Positions 8,868 to 19,214 of a stretch of DNA of 64,000 nt are shown in pieces. The notes under the pieces were generated by a model that saw only the letters and a list, made by a program, of their open reading frames with translations, was not told the origin of the DNA and searched no databases. Origin of the DNA: Rhizobiaceae bacterium. GTDB lineage: Bacteria > Pseudomonadota > Alphaproteobacteria > Rhizobiales > Rhizobiaceae. The DNA is taken from contig CAJPFN010000011.1 in NCBI GenBank assembly GCA_905339215.1, positions 54,772-118,771 on the forward strand, in the 5' to 3' direction. The number at the start of each line of letters is the position of its first letter. Within the stretch, counting starts at the first letter, position 1. The position numbers and the translations under genes were made by a program.

Positions 8868-10268
8868 TCACGCCTTCGCCAGTCTCTTGCGCCAGTAGCG
8901 GATCTGGCGGCGCACCTCCTGCGGGGCGGTGCCGCCGAACGATTTCCGGCTCTTCACCGAATTCTGCACCGAGAGCACCGAGAACACGCCGTCGGTGATG
9001 GAGGGATGCAGCGCCTGGAGGTCGGCGAGCGGCAGGCGGTCGAGCGCGACGCCGCGCTGGTCGGCAAGCGCCACGGCGCGGCCGGTGACGTGATGCGCCT
9101 CGCGGAACGGCAGGCCGGCCTCGCGCACCAGCCAGTCGGCGAGGTCGGTCGCCGTCGAATAGCCGGCGCCGGCCGCTTTCTTCATCGCCTGCTCGTTGAC
9201 GGCGAGGTCGGTGATCATGCCGGTCATGGCGGCAATCGCGAGATCCAGCGTCTCGGCGGCGTCGAAGACGGCTTCCTTGTCCTCCTGCATGTCCTTCGAA
9301 TAGGACAGCGGCAGGCCCTTCATGACGGTGAGCAGCGCAACGAGGTGGCCGTTGATACGGCCGGTCTTGGCGCGGATCAGCTCGGCCGCATCCGGGTTCT
9401 TCTTCTGCGGCATGATCGAGGAACCGGTCGAGAACGAATCCGACAGGCGGACGAAGCCGAATTGCGGCGTCGACCAGATGACGATCTCCTCGGCGAGCCG
9501 CGACAGGTGAGTCGCGGCGATCGCGGCGACCGACAGGAACTCCAGCGCGAAGTCGCGGTCCGAGACGCTGTCCAGCGAATTGCGCGTCGGTTCGCGGAAG
9601 CCGAGGGCCTGGGCCGTCATATGGCGGTCGATCGGATAGCCGGTGCCGGCCAGCGCCGCCGCACCCAACGGGCACTCGTCGAGGCGCACGATGGCGTCGC
9701 GCACCCGCGAGAGATCCCGGCCGAACATCTCGACATAGGCCATGCAGTGGTGGCCGAAGGTGACCGGCTGCGCCGCCTGGAGATGGGTGAAGCCGGGCAT
9801 GACGGTGGCCGCATGGGCTTCGGCCTTGTCGAGGAAGGCGGCGATCAGGCGCTTCAGCGCGTCGGCGGTGCGGGCGAGCTCCTCCTTCACCCACAGGCGT
9901 AAGTCGACGGCCACCTGGTCGTTGCGCGAGCGCGCCGTGTGCAAGCGGCCGGCGGCGGCGCCGATCAGCTCGGCCAGCCTCGCCTCGACGTTCATGTGGA
10001 TGTCTTCCAGCCGGGTTGAGAAGGCGAAGGTGCCCGCCTCGATCTCTGCCAGGATCGTGTTCAGCCCGTGAGCGATGCTGGCTTGATCCTCGGCCGAAAT
10101 GATGCCTCTTTCCGCCAGCATCTGCGAATGGGCGATCGAGCCGCGGATGTCCTGTGCGTAGAGCTTCCTGTCGAAGCCGATCGAGGCGTTGATCGCCTCC
10201 ATGATCGCCGCGGGACCCGAGGCGAAACGTCCGCCCCACATCTGGTTGCTGGCCTTGCTGTCGCTCAT
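8868..10268 (-). CDS. argH: argininosuccinate lyase
   Basis: A 466-residue member of the fumarase/aspartase superfamily that splits argininosuccinate into arginine and fumarate. The N-terminus [21 protein letters not shown] and the signature [12 protein letters not shown] with its catalytic serine near residue 282 are all present. Start ATG at 10266-10268; a second ATG six codons upstream (MGPGTTM) is possible but would add an atypical leader. It is divergent from the tlpA-like gene 31 bases away and is followed by lptM and lysA in the same direction. Confidence 0.96.
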   Translation of the reverse strand: MSDSKASNQMWGGRFASGPAAIMEAINASIGFDRKLYAQDIRGSIAHSQMLAERGIISAEDQASIAHGLNTILAEIEAGTFAFSTRLEDIHMNVEARLAELIGAAAGRLHTARSRNDQVAVDLRLWVKEELARTADALKRLIAAFLDKAEAHAATVMPGFTHLQAAQPVTFGHHCMAYVEMFGRDLSRVRDAIVRLDECPLGAAALAGTGYPIDRHMTAQALGFREPTRNSLDSVSDRDFALEFLSVAAIAATHLSRLAEEIVIWSTPQFGFVRLSDSFSTGSSIMPQKKNPDAAELIRAKTGRINGHLVALLTVMKGLPLSYSKDMQEDKEAVFDAAETLDLAIAAMTGMITDLAVNEQAMKKAAGAGYSTATDLADWLVREAGLPFREAHHVTGRAVALADQRGVALDRLPLADLQALHPSITDGVFSVLSVQNSVKSRKSFGGTAPQEVRRQIRYWRKRLAKA

Positions 10269-10299
10269 CGTGGTACCCGGGCCCATGGAGTCGTGAAGA

Positions 10300-10977
10300 A
10301 TGTCTGACGGCAGGAAATTTCTGACGGCGCCCCGCATCGTCCTGATCGCCGCGCTGGCCGGCGCCCTGGCCGGCGCGGTGGCGGTATACGTGACCGGGGG
10401 GCTGGATGGCAACAATCCCCCTGCGGTGGCAGACGCGTCCGCGGAGGCCGACCGTGCCTGCGCGGCGAAAGCCGACCGGGCGGACGGTCTCTCGGCGCTC
10501 GCCGTCGGCGACGTCGCGGCGATGCTGCCCGCCGACCCGCCGCGTTCGCTCGCCGGGCTTTCCTTCGACGATCCCGAGGGCAAGCCGATGACGGTCGCCG
10601 GCCTGGCCGGCAAGACCCTGCTCGTCAACCTGTGGGCGACATGGTGCGCGCCCTGCCGCGCCGAGATGCCGGCTCTCGACGCGCTGCAGCGGCAGATGGG
10701 CAACGACGCCTTCGAGGTCGTCGCCATCAACATCGACACCGGCGACGATTCGAAGCCGAAGGCCTTTCTGTTGGAGATCGGCGTCAAGACGCTCGGCTTC
10801 TACCGCGACGCAACGATGGGCGTCTTCAATGACCTGAAGCGCCGGTCGCTCGCGCTCGGTCTTCCCGTGACGCTGCTGGTCGACGCCGAGGGCTGTCTGC
10901 TGGCGAGCATGAATGGCCCGGCGGAGTGGGCCGGCAAAGACGCCCGGAAACTGATCGAGGCCGCGATCAGCGACTAG
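10300..10977 (+). CDS. tlpA: TlpA-type membrane-anchored thiol:disulfide oxidoreductase
   Basis: 225 residues. One N-terminal membrane anchor (about 12-34) is followed by a periplasmic thioredoxin-fold domain with the redox motif WCAPC (Cys116, Cys119), LVNLWATWC ahead of it and a cis-Pro region GLPVTLLVD. Bradyrhizobium TlpA reduces Cys partners needed for cytochrome aa3 oxidase copper insertion; the same role is inferred here. The divergent arrangement with argH is common in Rhizobiales. The ATG at 10300 is close to argH's start, so their promoters must overlap the two coding ends. Confidence 0.9.
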   Translation: MSDGRKFLTAPRIVLIAALAGALAGAVAVYVTGGLDGNNPPAVADASAEADRACAAKADRADGLSALAVGDVAAMLPADPPRSLAGLSFDDPEGKPMTVAGLAGKTLLVNLWATWCAPCRAEMPALDALQRQMGNDAFEVVAINIDTGDDSKPKAFLLEIGVKTLGFYRDATMGVFNDLKRRSLALGLPVTLLVDAEGCLLASMNGPAEWAGKDARKLIEAAISD

Positions 10978-11070
10978 GCTCCGGCGTCCAGCGCCGCAGC
11001 GGCATTGCGGCGGGCGCGCAAACGCTTCCTTAAGCGGTCTCTGCCAGCATGCCTCCGGGGCTAGCTCGCA

Positions 11071-13692
11071 GTGTCAGGACAGGCTTTGAACGGAAGCTTC
11101 TGGAAAGAACCTCGCCTCGCCGGCGCGGTCGCCGCGCTGTCGATCGGCTACGTGCTTACGTCGGCGGCGTCGAAGGCGCTTTTCGATCCGAGCGCGCAAA
11201 TGCCCGCCGTGTGGTTCGCCAACGTGTTCGCCGTCGCGCTCATCCTGCGCACGCCGGCGCTCGGGACCCTCGCCGGGGCCGCGACGGTCTTCGCCTCGGC
11301 CCTCGCATCCAACACCGTCATGGGCAACGGCCCGGCAATGACGATGATCTACTCGACCGCCAACGCGCTCGGCATCGGCGTCGGTGTCGCCGCGGTCCGC
11401 TGGCGGTTTGCCGACACGAGGGAGTTCGCACGCAATGCGGTGAACTATGTCCAGACGCTGGCGCTCGCCGGGCTCCTGGCGCCCGCCATCGCCGCGACCT
11501 TCTTCGCGCCGCTGGCCCATCTCTTCGCCGGCTGGCCGGTGCCCTATTCGTTCGGCCGATGGTGGTCGGGCGACGCCATGGCGTTCAGCCTGTTCCTGCC
11601 GGTCATGCTCCTTGCCTCGCGCGAGACGCTCTCCGCGCTCTCTCCGCCGGGGGTCGCTATTCGCCTGGGACTCTCGTTCGCAGCGAGCGGCATCGTCGTC
11701 TACCTCGCGCTGACACAGTTCGACTTCCCCTTCGTCCTCATCCAGGTCCCGTTGCTGATCGCGGCGTGGCGCGCCCGGCCGTTCGAACTGGCGCTCGCCT
11801 GCCTTTCGACCGGCGGGGTGCTGATCGGCCTTGCGATGGCCGGCCTGGTGCCGCACCTTTCGTCGGCCAACGATTTCCAGATCGCCGTAGGCATCTCTGT
11901 CGTCCTTCCGTTCATTGCCGGCCTCATGGTCGAGGAATCGCGACGCGAGCGCCGGCGCACCGCCGAACAGGAGCAGTTCTACCGCCGCGCCATGATGGAT
12001 TCCGAGATCGGCGTCTCGATCGCCGAACTCGACGGCAAGATCGTCCGCATTAACGATGCATTGGCGCACATGCTCGGGCGGAGGCGAGAGGACCTGGAAG
12101 GGGTGGCGCGCTGGATCGACATCACCTATGGGCCGGATCGCGCGATCGGCACCGACATGGTCAAATGGGTGCGCGAGACCAAGTCGCCGAACTACAGCTT
12201 CGAGAAGCGTTATCTCAAAGCCGACGGGATACCGATCTGGGCGAGGGTCTCCGGTTCGGTGGTCTACGACGACGTCAGCGGCGAACCGCTCTACATGGTG
12301 TCGCAGGTTGTCGACATCGACGCGCGCAAGAAGTCGGAAGCCGCGATCGCCGAGGCCGAGACGCGCTGGAATTTCGCCCTGGCCAGTGCCGGGCAGGGCG
12401 TCTGGGACGTCGACATGCGCAAGGGGCGGACGAGCTATTCGGTCACCTGGACGGACATGCTCGGCTACCAGCCCGGCGAGCTCGACGGCGACACCAGCCG
12501 CTGGCTGACGTTCATCCACCCCGACGACCGCGATCGTGTCATGGCCGCCGACAGGGCCTACTCCGAGGGCAGCGCCGAATTCTTCGAGGCCGAGTTCCGC
12601 ATGCGCCGGAAGGACGGCAGCTGGATCTGGATTCTCGACCGCGGCAAGGTGACCGAGCGCGACGAAAACGGCCGCATGCTGCGGGCCATCGGCACGCTGA
12701 CCGACATTTCCGCGCGCAAGGAGACCGAGCAGCGCCTGGAGCAGTCGGCAAAGGATCTGACGGCGGAGAAGGAGCGCCTGCGCGTCACGCTGGAATCGAT
12801 CGGCGACGCCGTCATCTGCACCGACGGCGAGGGGCGGATCACCTTCCTCAATCCCGTCGCCGAGAAGCTGACGCGGACTCCCGCAGCCGAGGCGCTCGGT
12901 CGGCCGCTCGCGTCGGTCTACCATTCCGTGGACGAGGATACCGGCGAGACGCTGACGCCGGCTGACCCGGGGGCGGAAGCAAACGCCCGGCACAGCAGCC
13001 GCGCCGTCCTGGTGCGCAACGACGGCAGCCGCTGCAGCATCCGCGAGGTGATGTCGCCAATCCGCTCGGCGAACGGCGCCTCGGCAGGCCAGGTGCTGGT
13101 CTTCCAGGACTTCACCGATGCCCGCGCCCTGCAGCGCCAGCTCGCCTATGCCGCGAACCACGACGCGTTGACCGGCCTCGACAACCGCGCCAGCTTCATG
13201 GCGGCGGCCGACGCGCTTCAGTTCGAAACCCGTCAGGACGGCGCTCGTCCCCATCTTGCCTTCATCGACCTCGACCGCTTCAAGGCGGTCAACGACTCGT
13301 CCGGTCACGCGGCGGGCGATGCGCTGTTGCGCAAGGTCGCGGCCGCGATCCGCAGCGTCGTGCGCACGCACGGCAAGGTGGCGCGGCTCGGCGGCGACGA
13401 GTTCGCGGTGATCTTCCCCGCCTGTCGCGAAGAGGAGGCGCTCGCGCTGACGCGCGCCGTCGTCTCCGCGATCGCCGCGCTCCGCTTCGAATGGCATGAG
13501 CGCGTCCATTCGGTGGGCGCCAGCGCCGGATTGGCCTCGCTCGACGACGGCTGCGGATCGATCGACGAGGTGCTCGCGGCGGCCGACCACGCCTGCTACG
13601 AGGCCAAGGCGTCGGGCGGCGGATGCGTCGTCGCGCGCCGGCTCGAGCCGTCCCCGGCAATGCAACAGCGGGCGGTTTCGGGCACCCGCTGA
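11071..13692 (+). CDS. MASE1-PAS-PAS-PAS-GGDEF membrane signalling protein
   Basis: 873 residues. Residues ~15-290 form a MASE1-type membrane sensor with about eight helices. Three PAS modules follow (about 305-430, 430-560 and 575-690), two with PAC-style ends (RMRRKDGSWIWILDRGKV). The C-terminal GGDEF domain has an intact RLGGDEF site. Its I-site position reads RTHG rather than RxxD, so product inhibition is probably absent. There is no EAL domain. The start is a GTG at 11071; the ribosome-binding site is weak. Ligand unknown. The second GGDEF gene follows 76 bases downstream, so the two may be co-transcribed. Confidence 0.85.
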   Translation: MSGQALNGSFWKEPRLAGAVAALSIGYVLTSAASKALFDPSAQMPAVWFANVFAVALILRTPALGTLAGAATVFASALASNTVMGNGPAMTMIYSTANALGIGVGVAAVRWRFADTREFARNAVNYVQTLALAGLLAPAIAATFFAPLAHLFAGWPVPYSFGRWWSGDAMAFSLFLPVMLLASRETLSALSPPGVAIRLGLSFAASGIVVYLALTQFDFPFVLIQVPLLIAAWRARPFELALACLSTGGVLIGLAMAGLVPHLSSANDFQIAVGISVVLPFIAGLMVEESRRERRRTAEQEQFYRRAMMDSEIGVSIAELDGKIVRINDALAHMLGRRREDLEGVARWIDITYGPDRAIGTDMVKWVRETKSPNYSFEKRYLKADGIPIWARVSGSVVYDDVSGEPLYMVSQVVDIDARKKSEAAIAEAETRWNFALASAGQGVWDVDMRKGRTSYSVTWTDMLGYQPGELDGDTSRWLTFIHPDDRDRVMAADRAYSEGSAEFFEAEFRMRRKDGSWIWILDRGKVTERDENGRMLRAIGTLTDISARKETEQRLEQSAKDLTAEKERLRVTLESIGDAVICTDGEGRITFLNPVAEKLTRTPAAEALGRPLASVYHSVDEDTGETLTPADPGAEANARHSSRAVLVRNDGSRCSIREVMSPIRSANGASAGQVLVFQDFTDARALQRQLAYAANHDALTGLDNRASFMAAADALQFETRQDGARPHLAFIDLDRFKAVNDSSGHAAGDALLRKVAAAIRSVVRTHGKVARLGGDEFAVIFPACREEEALALTRAVVSAIAALRFEWHERVHSVGASAGLASLDDGCGSIDEVLAAADHACYEAKASGGGCVVARRLEPSPAMQQRAVSGTR

Positions 13693-13768
13693 ATCCGCGG
13701 GGATAACCGCTTGTTTATACCTGCCGGGCTACGATGCCGATCCCCGTTGAGATGGGAGGGCAGCATTC

Positions 13769-14557
13769 TTGGCGTATACCGGAAAGCCGATGTCGCGACG
13801 CGGACTCCTGCGCCTCGCCCGCTGGACGGTCTTCGGCACAACCGGTTGTCTCACCGTGTCGCTGACCTACAACTACTTCGCTTTCCGTCATATGGGCGGG
13901 CAGGCCTTGTTCCAGGGCCTCGTCAGTGCAACCATCCTGCCGATCGTGCTCGCCGGTCCCCTGTTCTTCTACCTGACGATGAAACTGCGCGAACTGGCGA
14001 TCGCCAACCACCGGCTGAGCCTCGCGGCATCCACCGATAGCCTGACGGAGAGCCTCAACCGGGGCGCGTTCACCTCCGCCGTCGAAGCGCATCTCGACAA
14101 AGGCGCGTCGCACCCGCGTGGCGCGCTACTCGTCATCGACGCCGACCAGTTCAAGCGCATCAACGACCGTTTCGGCCATGATGCCGGCGACGAAGCCCTG
14201 CGCGAGATTGCCGCGGCCATCCGCGAGGGCGCACGGACCGACGATCTCGTCGGGCGCCTCGGCGGCGAGGAATTCGGCGTATACCTGCCGAACGCCGGCG
14301 ACGCCGAAGCTGCGGAGATCGCCGAACGTATCCGCCGGACAATCCACGCCTGCCGCTTCGCACCCGACGGCGTCCATTGGCGGCTGTCGGCCAGCGTCGG
14401 CGGCGCGGTCTTCGATCGGCCCATCGAATTCAGCGAGCTGTTCCGCATTGCCGACCAGCGGCTCTACCGGGCCAAGATGGCCGGCCGCAATCGGGTCGAG
14501 ATGATCCGGGTGGGCGAGGAGGACGAGCAGCCGGTGACACGGTCCGCCGCGGGCTGA
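13769..14557 (+). CDS. membrane-anchored GGDEF diguanylate cyclase
   Basis: 262 residues: two hydrophobic helices (about 18-38 and 45-70), a short linker, and a GGDEF domain with the active motif RLGGEEF and an I-site RTDD five residues ahead, so it should be both active and feedback-inhibited. The start is set to the TTG at 13769 because a strong GGGAGGG lies eight bases upstream; an ATG seven codons later (MSRRGLL) is the alternative. It follows the MASE1-GGDEF gene in the same direction and converges on the 3-hydroxyacyl-CoA dehydrogenase gene. Confidence 0.85.
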   Translation: MAYTGKPMSRRGLLRLARWTVFGTTGCLTVSLTYNYFAFRHMGGQALFQGLVSATILPIVLAGPLFFYLTMKLRELAIANHRLSLAASTDSLTESLNRGAFTSAVEAHLDKGASHPRGALLVIDADQFKRINDRFGHDAGDEALREIAAAIREGARTDDLVGRLGGEEFGVYLPNAGDAEAAEIAERIRRTIHACRFAPDGVHWRLSASVGGAVFDRPIEFSELFRIADQRLYRAKMAGRNRVEMIRVGEEDEQPVTRSAAG

Positions 14558-14588
14558 TCGGAACCGCGGCCGAATCCGTCCGGCGCGG

Positions 14589-15470
14589 TCAGCGTGTCGG
14601 CACGGGGTGTTCGCCGCGGTAGTCGTAGAAGCCGCGGCCGGTCTTGCGGCCGAGCCAGCCGGCCTCGACGTATTTCACCAGCAGCGGGCAGGGGCGGTAC
14701 TTGGAGTCCGACAGGCCGTCGTGCAGCACCTGCATAATCGACAGGCAGGTGTCGAGGCCTATGAAATCCGCAAGCTGGAGCGGCCCCATCGGATGGTTGG
14801 CGCCGAGCTTCATCGCCGTGTCGATCGCCTCGACCGTGCCGACGCCTTCGTAGAGCGTGTAGATCGCCTCGTTGATCATCGGCAGCAGGATGCGGTTGAC
14901 GATGAAGGCGGGGAAGTCCTCGGCGACCGTGATGGTCTTGTCGAGACTGCGCACGAACGCTTTCGCCGCCTCGAAGGTCACGTCCTCCGTGGCGATGCCG
15001 CGAACCACCTCGACCAGCTTCATGACCGGCACGGGGTTCATGAAATGCACGCCGATGAAGCGCTCCGGCCGATCCGTCTGCGCGGCAAGGCGGGTGATCG
15101 AGATCGACGAGGTGTTGGTGGCGAGGATCGCCTCAGGATTGAGCAGCGGACAGAGCTGCGCATAGATCTTGCGTTTCACCGTCTCGTCCTCGGTGGCCGC
15201 CTCGATGACGAGGTCGGCACCGGCGAGCGCAGCCATGGTCGGCGCGGCCGATATGCGCGACAACGCTGTCTTGCGCACGTCCTCTTCGAGCTTTCCGGAC
15301 GCCACCTGGCGCGCCATGTTGCCGCTGATCGTGGCGATGGCGTTCTCGACCTGCTTGGCGGAAACGTCGAAGAGCAGCACGTTGTAGCCTGCCGCCGCGG
15401 CGACGTGCGCTATGCCTCCGCCCATCTGTCCGGCACCGACAATGCCGACCGTCTCTATCCCGCCACTCAT
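14589..15470 (-). CDS. hbd: 3-hydroxybutyryl-CoA dehydrogenase
   Basis: 293 residues. The N-terminal Rossmann motif [13 protein letters not shown] binds NAD(H). [15 protein letters not shown] carries the catalytic His-Asn pair of the 3-hydroxyacyl-CoA dehydrogenase family, and the C-terminal domain ([24 protein letters not shown]) is complete. It oxidises 3-hydroxybutyryl-CoA to acetoacetyl-CoA in fatty-acid or polyhydroxybutyrate metabolism. Start ATG 15468-15470 is chosen; MGTM three codons upstream is equally possible. It lies just downstream of etfB-etfA, a very common alphaproteobacterial arrangement, but the terminator at 15611-15638 separates it from etfA. Confidence 0.92.
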   Translation of the reverse strand: MSGGIETVGIVGAGQMGGGIAHVAAAAGYNVLLFDVSAKQVENAIATISGNMARQVASGKLEEDVRKTALSRISAAPTMAALAGADLVIEAATEDETVKRKIYAQLCPLLNPEAILATNTSSISITRLAAQTDRPERFIGVHFMNPVPVMKLVEVVRGIATEDVTFEAAKAFVRSLDKTITVAEDFPAFIVNRILLPMINEAIYTLYEGVGTVEAIDTAMKLGANHPMGPLQLADFIGLDTCLSIMQVLHDGLSDSKYRPCPLLVKYVEAGWLGRKTGRGFYDYRGEHPVPTR

Positions 15471-15610
15471 CGTACCCATCCCGTCGCAGCGCTTGTCGCG
15501 CGTTATTGTGCAGCGCACCCTAGACGAAGGCCTACTGTTAGTGAAGCGTCGATGTTAGCCGCAACGCGCACCAGGCGCAGTCACCCGGATCCTTCGTGTG
15601 CGAATGCAAA

Positions 15611-15638
15611 CGGCCGGGACGGTGATCCGTCCCGGCCG
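15611..15638 (-). terminator. intrinsic terminator after etfA
   Basis: A perfect 12-bp inverted repeat (cggccgggacgg / ccgtcccggccg) with a TGAT tetraloop. Read on the minus strand it lies about 30 bases after the etfA stop and is followed by TTTGCATT, a short T-rich tail. It fits an intrinsic terminator for the etfBA operon. Confidence 0.72.
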
Positions 15639-15666
15639 CACAAGTCTACCTGCAGGTCGAGGCGCC

Positions 15667-16602
15667 TCAAAGCGCCTTTTCGAGCTCCGGCAACACCGTG
15701 AAGAGGTCGCCGACGAGGCCGAAGTCGGCGACCTGGAAGATCGGCGCCTCCTCGTCCTTGTTGATGGCGACGATCACCTTCGAGTCCTTCATCCCGGCGA
15801 GGTGCTGGATGGCGCCGGAGATGCCGACGGCGATGTAGAGTTCCGGCGCGACCACCTTGCCGGTCTGGCCGACCTGCCAGTCGTTCGGGGCGTAGCCGGC
15901 GTCGACGGCGGCGCGCGACGCGCCAACGGCCGCGCCGAGCTTGTCGGCGACCGGCAGGATGACCTCCTGGAACTTCTCCGACGAGCCGAGAGCGCGGCCG
16001 CCCGAGATGATGATCCTGGCCGAGGTCAGCTCCGGACGGTCGCTCTCCGACAGCCGGTTCTCGACGAAGGTCGACACACCCGGATTGGCTGCCGCCTGAA
16101 CCGTCTCCACCGCGGCGGAGCCGCCCTCGGGCGCCGCCTGGAAGGACGCGGTGCGGACCGTGACGACCTTCTTGGCGTCGGTCGTCTGCACCGTCTGGAT
16201 GGCGTTGCCGGCATAGATCGGGCGCTTGAACGTGTCGGGCGAGACCACCTCGACGATCTCGGAGACCTGCATCACGTCGAGCAGGGCGGCGACCCGCGGC
16301 ATGACGTTCTTGCCCATCGACGTCGCCGCGGCGACGATCGTGTCGTAGCCCCCGGAGAGCGAAACGACCAGCGCGGCGACCGGCTCGGCCAGCCGCTGCT
16401 CGAGCTCGTCGGCCTCGGCGAGCAGCACCTTGGCGACGCCCTTGAGCTTCGCCGCGGCGTCGGCCGCGCCTTTCGCACCCTTGCCGGCGACCAGCACGTG
16501 CACGTCGGCGCCGATCTTCAGCGCAGCGGAAAGCGCCTTGGCGGTCTGGTCCGACAGCGAGGCGTTGTCGTGTTCGGCGAGAAGAAGAATTGCCATCGTC
16601 AT
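15667..16602 (-). CDS. etfA: electron transfer flavoprotein alpha subunit
   Basis: 311 residues, normal length. The N-terminal half (AILLLAEHD...) is the alpha/beta ETF domain. The C-terminal FAD-binding domain shows [37 protein letters not shown] and [12 protein letters not shown], the family FAD signature. With EtfB it carries electrons from acyl-CoA and other dehydrogenases to ETF:ubiquinone oxidoreductase. The start could be MTM or the second Met. It lies 22 bases after etfB on the same strand, and a strong terminator follows. Confidence 0.96.
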   Translation of the reverse strand: MTMAILLLAEHDNASLSDQTAKALSAALKIGADVHVLVAGKGAKGAADAAAKLKGVAKVLLAEADELEQRLAEPVAALVVSLSGGYDTIVAAATSMGKNVMPRVAALLDVMQVSEIVEVVSPDTFKRPIYAGNAIQTVQTTDAKKVVTVRTASFQAAPEGGSAAVETVQAAANPGVSTFVENRLSESDRPELTSARIIISGGRALGSSEKFQEVILPVADKLGAAVGASRAAVDAGYAPNDWQVGQTGKVVAPELYIAVGISGAIQHLAGMKDSKVIVAINKDEEAPIFQVADFGLVGDLFTVLPELEKAL

Positions 16603-16624
16603 TGTTCCTTTCCCTGTCCGAACC

Positions 16625-17371
16625 CTAGAGGACGCCGGCGCCCTTCAGCGCCGCAACCAGTTCCTGCACCGTCTTCACCTTGACGCCCGCCTTGCGGCCG
16701 CCCGGCTCCTCGGTCTTGACGACCTTCAGCCGCGGCTTCACGTCGGCGCCGAAGTCGGCCGCCGTCTTCTCGTCGAGCGGCTTCTTCTTCGCCTTCATGA
16801 TGTTGGGCAGCGAGGCATAGCGCGGCTGGTTCAAACGAAGGTCCGTCGTCACGATCGCCGGCAGCTTCACCTCGATCGCCTGCAGGCCGCCATCGACCTC
16901 GCGGGTGACCACGGCCTTGCCGTCGCCGATCTCGACCTTCGAGGCGAACGTCGCCTGCGCCCAGCCGAGCAGCGCGGCCAGCATTTGGCCGGTCTGGTTG
17001 GCGTCGTCGTCGATCGCCTGCTTGCCGAGGATGACCAGGCCCGGGCTCTCCGCCTCGACCACGCCCTTCAGCACCTTGGCGACGCCCAGCGGCTCGACCA
17101 GCTCGTCGACCTTCACCAGGATGGCGCGGTCCGCGCCCATCGCCAGCGCCGTGCGCAACGTCTCCTGCGCCTGCGCGGGTCCGATCGAGACGACGACGAT
17201 CTCGTCGGCCTTGCCGGCTTCCTTCAGGCGGATCGCTTCCTCGACCGCGATCTCGTCGAACGGGTTCATCGACATCTTCACGTTCGCGAGCTCGACGCCC
17301 GAGCCGTCCGACTTCACACGGATCTTCACATTGTAGTCGACCACCCGCTTTACGGGCACGAGGATCTTCAT
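16625..17371 (-). CDS. etfB: electron transfer flavoprotein beta subunit
   Basis: 248 residues starting [20 protein letters not shown]. The AMP-binding beta subunit is recognisable from [37 protein letters not shown] and the conserved [20 protein letters not shown]. It is the partner of EtfA encoded immediately downstream. Reading further upstream would add 26 residues of unconserved sequence, so the ATG at 17369-17371 is taken. A GGAAGTTCC-like stretch precedes it, and the ribosome-binding site is GAGGTGGAAG. Confidence 0.96.
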   Translation of the reverse strand: MKILVPVKRVVDYNVKIRVKSDGSGVELANVKMSMNPFDEIAVEEAIRLKEAGKADEIVVVSIGPAQAQETLRTALAMGADRAILVKVDELVEPLGVAKVLKGVVEAESPGLVILGKQAIDDDANQTGQMLAALLGWAQATFASKVEIGDGKAVVTREVDGGLQAIEVKLPAIVTTDLRLNQPRYASLPNIMKAKKKPLDEKTAADFGADVKPRLKVVKTEEPGGRKAGVKVKTVQELVAALKGAGVL

Positions 17372-17572
17372 GGGAACTTCCACCTCTCTGATGAAATCTG
17401 GCGCGCTCCTATCAGAGCGCAGGCCGGCCCAATAGCCGATTGCCGACATGGAGGGCCGAAAAGACGCAAACTGCTATTCCCGCTCCGCCCGGCTGGGGTC
17501 TGGAAGCGCGCGGGACCCTAGTCAGGTGCGCGGGGAGCGTCAATACACCGGCGGGTATTCAAACCGGTTGAA

Positions 17573-18343
17573 TCATTGCCGTCCCCATCGCGGCGCCGGC
17601 TGCGCGGCAACGGGCTCCACCGCGCTCGGCTGATCGACCTTCACCGACCGCGGCGTGACGATCTCGGTGTCGAACAGCGGCACCGTGCGGCGGCGTAGGA
17701 TCAGCACCAACACAGCCCCCGCGATGATGCCGCCGACGTGGGCGGCCCAGGAGATCTGGTCCTCGCCGCCGGCCGCCAGCATGAGGAACTGGAAACCGAT
17801 CCACAACGCCAGCGTAATGTAGGCGGGGATGCGCAGCGGGATGCGGCCGAAGGCCAGCACCCAAACCTTCACCTTCGGATGCAGCATCAGGTAGGCGGCG
17901 ACGATGCCGGCGATGGCACCCGAGGCGCCGATCAGCGGCATCTGCGAGTCCGGCGCGATGAAGCCGTGCATGACTGCGCCAGCCACGGCGCAGGCCAGGT
18001 AGAAGACGAGGTAGCGGAAGTGGCCGAGCGCGTCCTCGACATTGTCGCCGAAAACCCAAAGGAACAGCATGTTGCCGCCGAGGTGGAAGATGTCGCCGTG
18101 GAGGAAGGCGTAGGTGACGTAGGTGGCGTAGTCCGGAACCAGGACGAGTTCCGGCGGCCGCTCTGCGATGTCGTAAAGCGTCGACGGGATGTACCCCAGT
18201 CCGAGGACGGCGGCTGTGGAGAAAGTCTCGCTGCCCAGCGCGGTGAACAGGAAGACGAGTACGTTGGCGGCGATCAGGCCGATCGTCACGTACTGCATGT
18301 TGATGTGCTTCAGGCTGTTGGCGTCATGTAGCGGAATGAACAA
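17573..18343 (-). CDS. rhomboid family intramembrane serine protease
   Basis: 256 residues with six or so membrane helices. The catalytic serine lies in GASGAIAG and the catalytic histidine in AAHVGGIIAGA, and the HGDIFHLGGNMLFLWVFGDNVED loop is typical of rhomboids. It cleaves membrane proteins within the bilayer; its substrate is unknown. The C-terminal ~35 residues are a variable cytoplasmic tail. The start ATG gives MFIPLHDANSLKH, the usual N-terminus in Rhizobiales. It is followed by the adenosyltransferase/HIG1/SDR group on the same strand. Confidence 0.92.
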   Translation of the reverse strand: MFIPLHDANSLKHINMQYVTIGLIAANVLVFLFTALGSETFSTAAVLGLGYIPSTLYDIAERPPELVLVPDYATYVTYAFLHGDIFHLGGNMLFLWVFGDNVEDALGHFRYLVFYLACAVAGAVMHGFIAPDSQMPLIGASGAIAGIVAAYLMLHPKVKVWVLAFGRIPLRIPAYITLALWIGFQFLMLAAGGEDQISWAAHVGGIIAGAVLVLILRRRTVPLFDTEIVTPRSVKVDQPSAVEPVAAQPAPRWGRQ

Positions 18344-18391
18344 GTCCGGCCCCCCGCTCCTGTCGCTGACCGGTAGTTCCCCGGTACCCGG

Positions 18392-18973
18392 CTAACGGTT
18401 CTTCCCCGGAACCCATAGCACATCGGCTTTTCCGTTGTCATTGACCGCCCGGGCGGCGACGAACAGGAAATCGGAGGCCCGGTTGATGTACTTCAGCCCT
18501 TCCGGGTTGACGTGCTCGCCCTGTTTCTGCGCCAGCTCCACCATCAGCCGTTCGGCGCGCCGGGCGACCGTACGGGCGATATGGAGCGCGGCCGCGGCGG
18601 GCGATCCGCCGGGAAGCACGAAGGAGCGCAACGGATCGAGGTTCGCGTTGAGCGCGTCGATGTCCCGCTCGACCCTCTCGACCTGGGCGGCGACGATGCG
18701 CAGGGGCTCGTAGCCGAGCGGTTTGCCCGTGTCGGGCATGGCGAGGTCGGCGCCGAGGTCGAAGAGATCGTTCTGGATGCGGCCGAGCATGGCGTCGATC
18801 TCCGCATGGGCCTCGGCCGTATATAGCCGGGCGAGGCCGATGCACGAGTTGGCCTCGTCGACCGTGCCGTAAGCGTCGACGCGCACGTCCGACTTCAGCC
18901 GGCGCTCGCCGCTGCCCAGGCCCGTCGTGCCGTTGTCGCCGGTGCGCGTGTAGATCTTGTTCAGCTTGACCAT
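18392..18973 (-). CDS. PduO-type cob(I)alamin adenosyltransferase
   Basis: 193 residues. The N-terminal ATP-binding loop TRTGDNGTTGLGSG, DAYGTVDEANSCIG and the conserved FVLPGGSPAAAALHIARTVARRAER segment identify an ATP:cob(I)alamin adenosyltransferase of the PduO family. It makes adenosylcobalamin, needed by methylmalonyl-CoA mutase among others. Start ATG 18971-18973. The HIG1 gene lies just upstream on the same strand, probably in one transcript, as often seen in alphaproteobacteria. Confidence 0.93.
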   Translation of the reverse strand: MVKLNKIYTRTGDNGTTGLGSGERRLKSDVRVDAYGTVDEANSCIGLARLYTAEAHAEIDAMLGRIQNDLFDLGADLAMPDTGKPLGYEPLRIVAAQVERVERDIDALNANLDPLRSFVLPGGSPAAAALHIARTVARRAERLMVELAQKQGEHVNPEGLKYINRASDFLFVAARAVNDNGKADVLWVPGKNR

Positions 18974-18987
18974 TCGTCCGCTCCGCT

Positions 18988-19179
18988 TCAGCCGCGGTTG
19001 AAATAGACGGCGAGCAGGATCAGCACCAGCGCGACGAACTGCAGGATGACGCGCGCCTGCATCAGCTTGTTCGAGGTGTTGCCGGAACCGCCGCGCATCA
19101 TGTTGGCAAGGCCGCGGATCAGCACGACCACGACGGCGACCATGACGAGGATGGCGAGGATGTTGAAGACGGTGGCCAT
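18988..19179 (-). CDS. HIG1 domain small membrane protein
   Basis: 63 residues with two hydrophobic helices (about 5-24 and 44-60) joined by a loop carrying NMMRGGSGNTSNKLMQARV. That RGG...SNKLM.RV stretch is the HIG1 (hypoxia-induced gene 1) core. In mitochondria and alphaproteobacteria such proteins associate with cytochrome oxidase assembly. It is 14 bases upstream of the adenosyltransferase gene. The family call is good; the function is by analogy. Confidence 0.82.
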   Translation of the reverse strand: MATVFNILAILVMVAVVVVLIRGLANMMRGGSGNTSNKLMQARVILQFVALVLILLAVYFNRG

Positions 19180-19214
19180 GGAGGGTTTCCCGGAATTGGT
19201 CGCGGCGGCGGCGT

